64,000 bases of DNA from Absidia repens. Its lineage: Eukaryota > Mucoromycota > Mucoromycetes > Mucorales > Cunninghamellaceae. The position numbers and the translations under genes are program-made. The notes under the pieces were generated by a model that ran no database searches, was not told the origin of the DNA, and saw only the letters and a list, made by a program, of their open reading frames with translations. The DNA lies in the NCBI GenBank assembly GCA_002105175.1, contig MCGE01000006.1, positions 1,550,001 to 1,614,000 of the forward strand. The letters are read 5' to 3'. Position 1 is the first letter of the stretch; each line of letters starts with the position of its first letter. Below are positions 26,577 through 36,715 of the stretch, piece after piece.

Positions 26577-26855
26577 ATGTCAACACATCCGCCAACTGAA
26601 GAAAATCCTCAACAAGATAAGCAGAAGGATACTGCTGCTGCTGAAGAAGAAGAAGAAGAAGAAGATCCTTACAATGCTCGTATTGAAAAGACTGGATGTG
26701 CCCAAGAAAACGAGGATCTGCAACTCTGCTTTTATGACAAACGGGATTGGCGATTATGCAAGGACGAAATGCAACGATTCAGACAATGTTTTACTGCAAA
26801 GTCTAGTAACGCTGGTAGTCGTGAACTTCAAGAATCCGAACGTACACAGCAATGA
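26577..26855 (+). CDS. Twin CX9C mitochondrial protein, COA4/CMC3-like
   Basis: Single exon, 92 aa. An acidic Glu-rich N-terminus (EEEEEEEDPYNARIEKTG) leads into two CX9C motifs, CAQENEDLQLC and CKDEMQRFRQC, separated by FYDKRDWRL. This spacing plus the flanking DP...TGC and DWR..C residues matches COA4 (yeast Cmc3), a coiled-coil-helix-coiled-coil-helix protein imported into the intermembrane space by the Mia40 relay and needed for cytochrome c oxidase assembly. The start is the ATG giving MSTHPPTEEN; a longer overlapping reading frame is out of register and lacks the cysteines. The gene is convergent with SMU1. The family is secure; COA4 is preferred over other CX9C proteins because of the DW/CK pattern. 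Confidence 0.88.
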   Translation: MSTHPPTEENPQQDKQKDTAAAEEEEEEEDPYNARIEKTGCAQENEDLQLCFYDKRDWRLCKDEMQRFRQCFTAKSSNAGSRELQESERTQQ

Positions 26856-27468
26856 TCTTGGATGCCCATACACGTTTATAGTTATATTTCTACCCTAGTT
26901 TTATTCCCTTTGTTTATACATAGTTTAGTCCACTAGTACATAGACACTCACCTCTTTGTTTTTACACATATTCCCTGTCTTTGTCACACTTCCTCCGTCC
27001 ATATACACTCACATATACAATTTTACATTATCAAGGTCTTAATAATAAAACTCTTGTATCAAATGTCATATATAAAAATATGCCCTACATGTCAATATAA
27101 TAAAACTTTTGTAGCAAAGGTCATGTATAAAAATATGTCCTACATTTCTGTCTTACTCCAATTCTTTGTTTTATTGCTATTTCATCTTCTAGCTTCACAC
27201 ACACGCATCATTGAGTCTTGAAAAAACGTCTTGTATCAAAAACTATATATACACATCTTTTTACATATATTGATTTTGTCTTCTTCGTCATTCCCTTTCC
27301 AAGCACACACACACGCACACAACATTGATTCCTGTTCCTCATCCAAGCACACATAGAAATCATAATAAAACAATTGTATCACATCATGTTTAAAAAAATC
27401 CCACAAAAATCCCATAGTTTATTAATACAAACATACAAACAAATAAACAAAACTAATCTACACCAAGT
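26856..27468. other. Convergent 3' region of COA4 and SMU1
   Basis: No gene. AATAAAAC followed by TTTGTA or similar recurs several times (about 27045, 27102, 27364), with a near-duplicate pair of about 57 bp at 27040-27150. These look like repeated polyadenylation signals for COA4. Confidence 0.5.
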
Positions 27469-29502
27469 CTAAGGTTTGAAAAGATATACATGGCCTACTG
27501 CATCATTCACCGCGATAATACTAGCTATTGGATGGCTTGCCATGGATATAATTTCAGTATCTGACACTTTGACCGACTGTACGATGTGACCCGTTTCTAT
27601 ATTGAATCCATAAACGTTGCCCGTTTCAGTGATAGCATACACAAGTTTGCCTCGCGAGGATACAGCTGCACTAATAAAATCCGAGTCGATGTTGTGGTTG
27701 GCATCCTTATCATTTTCCGCAGGAATGGTTTTCACAAGGTCCCCGTTTTTTGAATAAATCGATAGTCGTTTACTTTTGTTGCAAACTACAAAACCGTCGA
27801 ATGTCGATGTTACCGGTAAAGGTAAAGCCAGTTGGACTGGGAGTGTCATTGATGAAGGAGTGATTGTTGACAAGCATTCGGTCGATTCAGAGTCCCATAT
27901 CTATATATCAAAATGAATAATGTCAATTTCAAAATCCATCCTCACTACACATTCCTCCCGCTCTCCTCCCACTTGCCTTGATCGTGCCATCACTGCTTGA
28001 GCTGATGATGTTCATGTCACAGTTCATATATGCCACACTGTTGATGAAGGATGTATGCCCTTTGAATTCCTTTACTAGTTTCCCGGACTTGATTTCATGA
28101 ATTTTAATAAGTTGATCGTAGCTGCCACTGAGGATATGTGTTGTTTTGTTGTTGAGTTGAATGGAAGTAACACCTTGACTGTGTGCTGGGGAGATACGCC
28201 GTTTACAGAATCCAGATTGTATATTCCATACCGCAATTTTGCCGTCCGTCGAGCCAGATATCAAAATCCCACCATTGCTACTACTGCTAGCACCACCACC
28301 ACCACTATCTTCCGCCGCTGCAGCCGCCCCGCTAAATGCCAAACTGATGACAGATTCATCCATCGCCATAAGATTCCCTTCCGCTTGATACTTCAGGTCC
28401 TTTCGCAATTTGCCGTTTTGAGGATGCCACAGTTCAATAAACCCGTCCACTGAACCAGTTGCAAAATATTGTCCATCAGGCGAGAATGACATGCATTCAG
28501 CATAGGTTGTTTTCCCAGGAAACTATTGAGAAATTATTACACACATCAGTATAACTATGATCCTTATTTCTTTTTATTTCCCCCCCCAAGTCCTATTGAT
28601 ATTTACTTTGATGGTTTTGTATCTTCTTCCTGGAAACAATTCCGCATGATCCCCTTGGTCAGTTTCCACAGTTTCTGTCTTGTTCACTCCGCCATTACCA
28701 CTGCCCCCACCAAATACATCGAAGGTGTCTTTATTACATAAACCTTGTTGTTCTTGCCATTGTGCGCTTTGGTCGAGTAAAGTCATGAGCCGAGCAGGAG
28801 CAGCCACTGATATTTCATTTGACAAGCCTATGTGTATAATGATATAGATGAGACCTGACTGCACGTGTTATTTCCCTTTATTTCTGTACCTTTAGCAATG
28901 GCTTGCCTCCGTTTTTCCTTTGTCGTATTTGCCCGATATGCGTCTCTTGCATCGAATATACTACGAGACAGCACATGTTCTAAATGGAGGTATCGTTCAG
29001 GATGTTGCTGCTTCAGTAAATACATTGGTTGACTTTGCCGTAACAGGGATCGTGCCGCACCAAGTTCCCGTAGTTCCGTCAGTTCTAGCACCACCTATAT
29101 TTGTATTGTGTACAAGTTGCGGTGTTAGTCAGTGTCTGTCTATCTATGGTATCCCTTTCTTCCTATAGAGAAGTTACCTGTTCATAAAGATCTACGAGAG
29201 CTTTTGGTCTAATATTCAGCGTCACCACTTGTTGTAAAACTGTATCCCATTTGCCTTGTATTATATCTTGCAAAAATTCTTCCTTGTTTGCCACTGTATT
29301 CAGTTTAATAGAGGTTTCTGCTTCCAGAGCGTGAAGCGATTGGTTCAAGTTTTGTTCATCGAAGAATTGTAATAGTAAGCGTATAATACTAGACAAAAAA
29401 AAAAAAAGAAAAACAGTAATATCAGTAGCTGTTAAGGGGTATTGATAAATATGATGCTGATAATCAAAACACTTACTCTTCTGATTCAATTTCTATTGAC
29501 AT
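27469..29502 (-). CDS. SMU1: SMU1-like WD40 splicing factor
   Basis: Six exons: 29502-29477, 29388-29178, 29094-28890, 28827-28607, 28522-27977 and 27900-27469, 546 aa in frame. SMU1 is a spliceosome B-complex protein that works with RED/IK in activation and alternative splicing. The N-terminus [20 protein letters not shown] is a LisH motif, followed by a CTLH region ([20 protein letters not shown]-like [21 protein letters not shown]), [11 protein letters not shown], then WD repeats starting with [44 protein letters not shown] and [19 protein letters not shown]. The protein follows animal SMU1 nearly end to end. The last intron (27976-27901) uses a GC donor (AAG|GCAAGT), and only this choice joins SDGTIK to IWDSES. 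Divergently transcribed from the GRF/SNF2 gene 194 bp away. Confidence 0.96.
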
Positions 29503-29696
29503 GGTAGAGTATTTTGGGGAAAACAAAATGGTTGAGGAATAAAAAAAAAAAAATCCAAAAAAGTGTCAGGAATATTTAGACTCCACCGTCGCGAGTGAAA
29601 ACGAAGAATGGAAGAAAAACAATCCCTTTTCCCTTCTTTCCAGCAAAAAAAAAAAAGGGAAGAAACCATTAAAGATCGTTTTTGTGTAATACTCTC
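29503..29696. promoter_or_regulatory. Short bidirectional promoter, SMU1 / GRF-SNF2 gene
   Basis: Only 194 bp separate the two divergent start codons. The interval has A-runs (about 29541-29553 and 29645-29656) and no obvious TATA box, consistent with a shared nucleosome-depleted promoter. Confidence 0.5.
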
Positions 29697-29821
29697 ATGT
29701 CCTCTATCCCCCAATGCAAGTGTGGAAGACCCTGCTTAAGCAAAGAAGCCTACAGAGGTGGCAATAGAGGTCGTTGGTACTGGAAGGTAACCCCTCTAAA
29801 AAAAGGGAATGTAGTCGAGCA

Positions 29822-29855
<34 letters not shown>

Positions 29856-31979
29856 ACGTTCTTTACTATTTGTATTATACTTATATAGTGTGCCAGCACA
29901 CGGTGTGGCTACTTTCAATGGAACGATCCTGGACCTCATGTATACACTCCTATTGTATTCACTGCACCTCATCCCACTACAACGACCGCTTCCACAACCA
30001 AAACCGGCAAAGCTCTCGAAACTCATGCAGAACCGCGCGACTCTTCAGCACTACATATCGAAGATATATCTTATCCTCTCGGAGCTAAGAGAAGCAGACT
30101 GGCCAGCACACGTTCCAAAAAGCGACGATTAAAAACTGAAATGCTCAACTCAACAAAAACCAACATTATATTGACATTATATACCAACACTGATATTAGC
30201 GTACAAGCCAACAAGCGCCATCGCTATATTCAAACACTGTTTCGGACGCTGAAAGGAATCGAATGGATCGAACGACTTCATAGATGGGTATTCTCTGCGG
30301 ATCTACAAATGTATGAGCGAGTTTGGAAACTCCTTTATCAACATCGTGCTACTTTTGATGTCATTGGTGTTCCTTTTGCTATTCTCAGGTACCTTCCCAA
30401 GACAACCGAAGAGCTCCATCACCTTCAACACCACCAATCATCATTGACAACAACAACAACAACAACAACAACAGTACCATCATCCTTATCAATAAATCAA
30501 AACAAAGCAACAGACAACAATGACTACGGGAATGATACGGACGACATTGGTGGTGACGAGGATCTTTCGGATTTGCCTATCAGCTGGTTTGATCAAGAAG
30601 TAATCCGTGGATCGAAATTATGGCAATCAATGACCAGCAAACAACGTGCCGGCGTAAAGAAGGGGATGAATCTGGACGGTGGTATCTATTTACACGATTC
30701 TATTGGTAGTGGTCAATCTTTACAGGCGTTGGCAATAGCGTTAATGCACCAAAATGACTGGCCGGCGCTTATTGTATGTCGTCCCTCGGCCTGTCTGAAA
30801 TGGAAGAAATTGATTCAAATCATGTTACAGTTGGTCAGCAATGATATTTGTCTTCTTGATAATGTCAGTGCTTACAATGGCAAAAAGGTCTACTCCAATT
30901 CACGAAAAGCTATCCAATCACGGGAATATCGGCAGCGACGACGGGAAATGATCCAGCAGCAGCTCCGACAAGGTTTACCCAACAATCTCGCCACCGCCAC
31001 CACCACCACCACCACTATACCAACAACAACAACGTCATCATCATCATCATCGTCATCATTATTATCACAAGCGGAACATAACTCTGGGAAGGATGGACTG
31101 CAACAGCAATTACAGACGAACGAATCAGACGAAGATACATGGCATATTAGTATGGAGGACGATGGTGGGGATAAATTCTTTCCTTCTGGCAACATGATGA
31201 AAAGCGGAACGACATCATTAGTGGACGGCGGAGGGATGAAACCAGTCAATTACGAACCGCAACAGCAATTATTGTATATTGACATGAAGAACGACGGTGG
31301 GGACAACAACGCTTTTAGTGACGAAAAAATGGACGATGATAATGACACCTACGACAGTGACACGGACGGAAACAATACGTATGATATGGGTATTTCCACT
31401 GACAACACTTACATCAGCGAAACAATCAATTCCAGGGACACGTCGGCAACGCTAGTGGAGGAAAACGGTGACGATGACGATGACGTGAATGATGAAGGCG
31501 AAGCGTTCAACCAAGCGATCTTAAGCACTGCACAATTCTTCATTATCAGCTATGACAAGGCGAAAACTCGTTTATCTTCTCTGAAATTGGAAAAATTCAA
31601 AATCGTTATTTTCGATGATTGCCACGACATCAAAACAACCATGGTAAGTTGGTTTGCATCAAGTGGAGAAGGGATGGGACTTGGCGAACTCGGAATGAAA
31701 TGAATATATATATATATATATATACTCATCTTATGTTTTTTTTTTTTTCTCCTTTGGCTGTTAGATGCCTACCTATCGCACACCACTTGCAAAATTCGTC
31801 CGGAGTACTAAAAAAACCATCATGGTTTCAAGCATACCTATTATTCCAAAGCCAATGGAAACTTTTCCGTTGTTGCAAATCTTGAAACCGAATCTGTTTT
31901 TGGATTCCAAGTATTTTGGTCAACGATACTGTGGGGCGAAGCATCTTGTTTTTGGCTGGGATTATACCGGTAAGGCAGG

Positions 31980-32057
<78 letters not shown>

Positions 32058-32161
32058 CGTCAATACTAATATACTATATGTAAATAATACCTGTCACTAT
32101 AGGAACATCAAATGAATTTGAACTCGCTTATTTTCTCGATCGAACTGTTTTAGTACCATGA
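29697..32161 (+). pseudogene. GRF-HARP-SNF2 protein related to SMARCAL1/ZRANB3, ATPase motifs degenerate, C-half broken
   Basis: Exons 29697-29786, 29889-31643, 31765-31969 and 32103 onward; read to the first stop (32159-32161) it gives about 702 aa. Exons 1-2 form a GRF zinc finger (CKCGRPC, then GRWYWKCASTRCGYFQWND). Next a HARP-like segment (LFRTLKGIEWIERLHRWVF...MYERVWKLL) and a SNF2 ATPase lobe. Its motifs are altered: motif I DSIGSGQSLQ (usual GKT replaced by GQS), motif II FDDCHDIK (usual DESH), motif III region VSSIPIIPKP (usual SGTPALSRP). Flanking sequence (FGQRYC, GWDYTGTSNEFEL) still follows SMARCAL1. A long Asp/Thr/Ser-rich insert (about 30980-31520) separates motifs I and II. 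Downstream remnants of the helicase-C lobe can be seen (RRL near 32197; KIELWQVWLDQNKQ at about 32330-32376; DIKRILLDGSS at about 32379-32411) but are split by a stop/frameshift. SMARCAL1-type enzymes remodel stalled forks; this copy should lack ATPase activity. Pseudogene versus expressed pseudoenzyme is unresolved. Confidence 0.75.
31980..32055 (+). repeat. 76-nt poly(A) tract in an intron
   Basis: The longest homopolymer in the window, inside intron 3 of the GRF-SNF2 gene. A second tract of about 64 A lies at 32418-32481. Lengths in an assembly may be approximate. Confidence 0.9.
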
Positions 32162-32414
32162 TTTTTTTTTTCTTTGAATAATAAAAAACCACAATGCGGG
32201 AAGCGAAGACTTTGTACGACGTTTTATGATATCTGTATCTCTGTGTTTTATATGGGATGGAAGAGGGCGAAGATGACTAGGGTTATGGGAAGTGGTGGAT
32301 CACTAAGTCTACAAATTTTTATCATAGAACAGAAAATTGAACTTTGGCAAGTCTGGCTCGATCAGAACAAACAGTAAGGATATCAAGCGGATCTTACTCG
32401 ATGGCTCAAGTGTA

Positions 32415-32483
<69 letters not shown>

Positions 32484-33709
32484 AGCGTACGAAGGGAGGT
32501 AGCTGGAAAGAAGAAGCAAGAAAAAAAAAAAGGAGTCCAAGGAGAGGGGTTGAGGTAGAGGAGAGAAAGACGGAGGCAGTATACTTACCATTTCTTTGTA
32601 GTCATGTAGTCGTACAAGTTTTTACCAAGAAGTTCCTTCAATTACAGCAATAAGACCCAACAAAAAAAGTAATGTGCGCCTAACAATCAACAGTGGAAAA
32701 ACTTGAATCAAAGTAGACCATTGGCTGTGTAAGTTATTCGCATGTTATTGTTTGATTCTGGAGAATGATTGACCTGTTTTTATTTATTTGTAGGCACCTG
32801 ACGATGAACGGTAAGAATTCAACCATATGTTTGATGTGCAAATTATGAATCTATAAACATGAATAAACCAAGTAGCTATGGGAAGACTAGTTATTATAGT
32901 GTAGGATAGTTATAGCTTAGTATTATTTGTCTCTCTTGATCATTTGCAATAAAATAACCTGCCTCTATTTGTCTTATACCTTGTCTGCCTTCTTTTTTTT
33001 TTTTTTTCTTTGTGATATGGTGTGATGTGTGATATGAACATGGAATACCTAATAAAACTGGATTTACATCGGATGCAAAGGAAGGTGTATATGATATGTT
33101 TCTGTACTTTTAAGATATTTATATGCGTTATGCCTTGTCAATCCATGTAATGGAATCAACAAATATATTATATGGTGTGCTTTAGTGTATAGTGCAGCAC
33201 CATACAATGAAATATTTTGGTTGTTATTTATACTTTATTACTTCCTTTTCATTTTATTGATAAGTGCATAAAAAACAACAAGGAAATGCAGAAAAGATAG
33301 TGTTTGTTTTTACCCCTTGAAATTGAGGCGGATGATCTTTTTTCTTCAAATGCTGGCGAGACTTGACAGAAATCGACTGTACTTGAAGCGCTTGGTCTGA
33401 TGATTAGATAAGATCACCATATAAATAAATAATGAAATCGTGAATGAGTGATGTGTCAAGTATTATGAGCTGTAGTACAGAAGGTATTTAAAAAGAAATG
33501 TAAACTTCCAGGAACAGCAAAACAAAATTCTCGATCTGGGAAACACCCTATTTCCCACTTTTTTATTCTCCTTTTTTCTATCTCTATTTCTATTTCTTTT
33601 CCCCCCTTTTTTTGTTTCTCTTTCTTTCTTTTCTCTTCATAATACATTTTTATACAACTCAGTCTATCATATATTATATATTTCATTTATAAAAACAACG
33701 CCAACAGAA
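32162..33709. other. Remnant of the helicase-C half, then intergenic DNA
   Basis: 32180-32830 contains exon-like fragments of the SNF2 C-lobe broken by stops and a 64-nt poly(A) (32418-32481), with splice-like GTAAGC and TTTGTAG signals. From about 32830 to 33709 the DNA is AT-rich without a supported gene and must include the chitin deacetylase promoter. Confidence 0.5.
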
Positions 33710-35703
33710 ATGAACCTAATAACGTACTTTATCACCATTTTTTTTATCACCTTCCTATTTGAACTGGCTCAATCTCAAGAAGGCACTACTACTCAAACAT
33801 CACCATCCACTTCCGCTTACTCTTGTGATCCTGCTACTTGTAAACCGTCCAATAATTGCCAATGTGCATCAGCAAATCCACCCAATGGTCTTGATCCTAA
33901 AGATACCCCTCAATTTGTTGTTGTGACCTTTGATGATTCTATCCAAGATGGTTTATATAATACTGCCCAGCAAATGTTAAATGTCACGTAGGTATCAGAA
34001 AAAGAACGATGTGGAGGTACAAAATTACTTTTTTCTCATTCAGTCTCTTCCTGATAGAAACCCTAACGGGTGTAAAGCCAAAGGTACTTGGTATGTCAGT
34101 ATGCAATATACTGATTTCTCTTTGGTTCAGCAATGGTATGCTCAAGGCAATGAAATCGCAGAGTAAGTATATCGGATTCTATAGTATAAATTTGCATTGA
34201 TTCAACTCCCGCTCATTTATTTTGCATTTCTTCCCATAATAGTCATACCTTTACTCACGTTGGCAATCCTTCTGCGCGTAAGAATTTTTTTTTTTTTCTT
34301 CTTCTTTCTTTTTCTCACTGGAAATATTTATTTACTAATCTATTTGAATCTCTTTTTTGAAATGGATAGAGGAAATATCAAGTGCTAAGGCCATGCTTCA
34401 CGAATATGGTGGCATCCCTCTCAATAAGATTCAGGGGTTCCGCGCTCCCTTTTTGAATTATACGGCGGAAACTTTCAAACAACTCTCACAACAGCAGTTC
34501 TCTTATGACTCTAGCTCGAGCGCAAGTAGCGATAGTGATAACTTCTGGCCCTATACATTGGACAATGGCATGGCAAATGACTGTTGGACTGGTGTCTGTG
34601 ATACAAATCTCAAACTTCCTGGCTTTTGGGAATTCCCCATGTACGCTGTGATGAACAATGCTAGTGTTCCTCAACTTATGGACGTCTACCTTTCTGGCTC
34701 TCCTGACGATGTGGCAAAATGTAAGCTGCATAAAAGCAAAATAGGGTCTTTGATATATCTCCATTCGCTCACTTCCTTTATTTCGGTGTGTATGTAGGGA
34801 GCATGGACGCGTTTAATAAGCATTACAATGGTGGAAGACAGCCCTTCGGTATTTACGTGCACCCAAGTAAGTAAAGTAGCTGACAGTAACTATTCTATGT
34901 AATTTACTGATAATTCTTTCTTATATATCTATCTAGCCCACCTCTCGTCCTATCCTGGGTTGCCTGATCCAAAACCTCTTATGGACGGTGTTGTCAATTT
35001 GATCAAGAGCTTATCTGAAAAGAAAGATGTCTGGGTGGTCAGTAATCAACAAATCTTACAATGGATGAAGAACCCAGTCAAAGCTTCAGAACTTGGTAGT
35101 CAACCTTACATGAAGTGCCAACAACCTATTCTCCCTAGCGAGATTTGCAATGGTTTGGATGATAACAACTCTGGCGGCATCGATGACAATCTTTTAAACA
35201 AGTAAATCAAAATATGACCTCCCCCCCCTTTTTTTTCTCTATGCGCCGTACGAGCTCACTTTTTCCTTCCTCTTCACCTTTAGTTGTAACTTTGGCACAT
35301 CTAACTTCAAAACATGCTTCAATTGTCCAAGCGGGGCTCCAAGTGTCTCATCTCCAACACCAGGATCGTCCACTCAAAATGGTACCGCCGGCTATCGATA
35401 CCCTGTTCCTGAAAATTGCGAGTAAGTTATTTATATCAGGTAAATATTGGAACGCACTCTGACGCTTTTTTTTTTTTTTTTTTTAAATCTTTTAACTGCT
35501 TTAGCCCAACTTGGTGGGATCCTGTCAACCAAAAGTGCTATTGTGATGCCGCTGCTACAAATTGCCAATACAAAAACATGGCAGCAGAAACAAACAAAAC
35601 CTCAACTGGCAATGGCGGTTCCAGTGATGCTTCTTCTATCCAACTTCCAGTCATTCAAATTGCATTATCTATGACCCTCGTGGTGTTGGCTGCACTTTAT
35701 TAA
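33710..35703 (+). CDS. Chitin deacetylase-like NodB-domain protein, secreted and probably anchored
   Basis: Eight exons: 33710-33987, 34058-34162, 34243-34277, 34370-34720, 34798-34866, 34937-35201, 35284-35421 and 35505-35703, 479 aa in frame. It should remove acetyl groups from chitin to make chitosan, the main wall polymer of Mucorales. A signal peptide (ITYFITIFFITFLFELAQS) precedes a Ser/Thr/Cys-rich stretch. NodB motifs: VTFDDSIQ (motif 1, DD), DHTFTHV split across introns 2 and 3 (motif 2, two metal His), GFRAPFLNY (motif 3) and GIYVHPTH (motif 5). The NPNGCKAKGTWYVS segment is typical of arthropod-like chitin deacetylases. The C-terminal part has Cys-rich modules, a Ser/Gly/Asn-rich linker and a hydrophobic end LPVIQIALSMTLVVLAALY that looks like a GPI-attachment signal. 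The catalytic residues appear complete. Confidence 0.93.
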
Positions 35704-36654
35704 TGGTTATACTTTGTCATCATCCCTTTAGATAGTACTCCCCTCACTCAATCTTTTTTAGTATACCCACTTGATTTGTGTTTATATTTTTAAATAAATA
35801 AAAAATTTGGTGTATGTCGATGCCTTTGCTTTTTATATTTTATCTATCTTTCGCAGTGACTTCTGTTTTATAGATGTTAATGGGACATTATGAACAAGGA
35901 AGCTGAACTTGAATCACAAAGGCAATTCCTTTTATCATTGACTTTTTTTTGTTTTTAGCATTGGTGTTAAGTCGATCTAGCTGTAGCGCTTCTGCAAGGT
36001 TACGTGCATTGTATGCGGTAACCATTAAGGATATTTTTAGCACTCTGAATAAATTGGTGACAGAAAGATCATTTACAGTTTATTAACTTTAAATTGAGAC
36101 GAAGGTAAAATAAATTAAGACGGTGGTATAATGAAGTTGGGATGGAGATTGGAATACTACGTGAAGCAATAACAAAAACGATCATCAGAATAATAGCACG
36201 AAATTTCATGGGAGTTTTTCAGCTAAAAATATATTGTACTTGGGTTCATTCCATTATCTACCATTCGTATTTCTGCTAGGATCGCATGATTTGAAATTAC
36301 CTAAATACATGATAGCTAATGTAAATTCATGGGGAGATGTTTGCAGCTGCCCCTCCCAACTTTTTGGACACATCTCTTTTTTTTTTTTTTTTTTTTTTTT
36401 TTTCAGTGTTTGAAAATAAACCCATCTACGTTTTAACTCTATTCTGCATCGTCCCAAAAATCATAACAGACGTCTCAAAAATATGTAAATGTCGTCTTAA
36501 TTTTCAGTTTCCATCGTGGATAAAAAATTGCATTTTGTCGCTAAAACTTACAAAGCTCTGTAGTTACTGCACCCGAAGCTCTACCCCGAAGAAATCATGC
36601 AAAAGCAAGGTTGGCGTAAGCCACCACTATAAAGGGTGGAGATTAAAATCCCGA

Positions 36655-36685
<31 letters not shown>

Positions 36686-36715
36686 CTTCTTTTTCTTGTG
36701 CATTCATTGAAGAAT
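35704..36715. other. Intergenic between chitin deacetylase and URB1
   Basis: No supported gene. An AATAAATAAAAAA polyadenylation signal for the upstream gene lies at about 35793-35806. T-runs lie at about 36378-36402 and 36656-36682. A short hairpin-bearing segment (about 36589-36655) precedes the second T-run. Confidence 0.5.
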
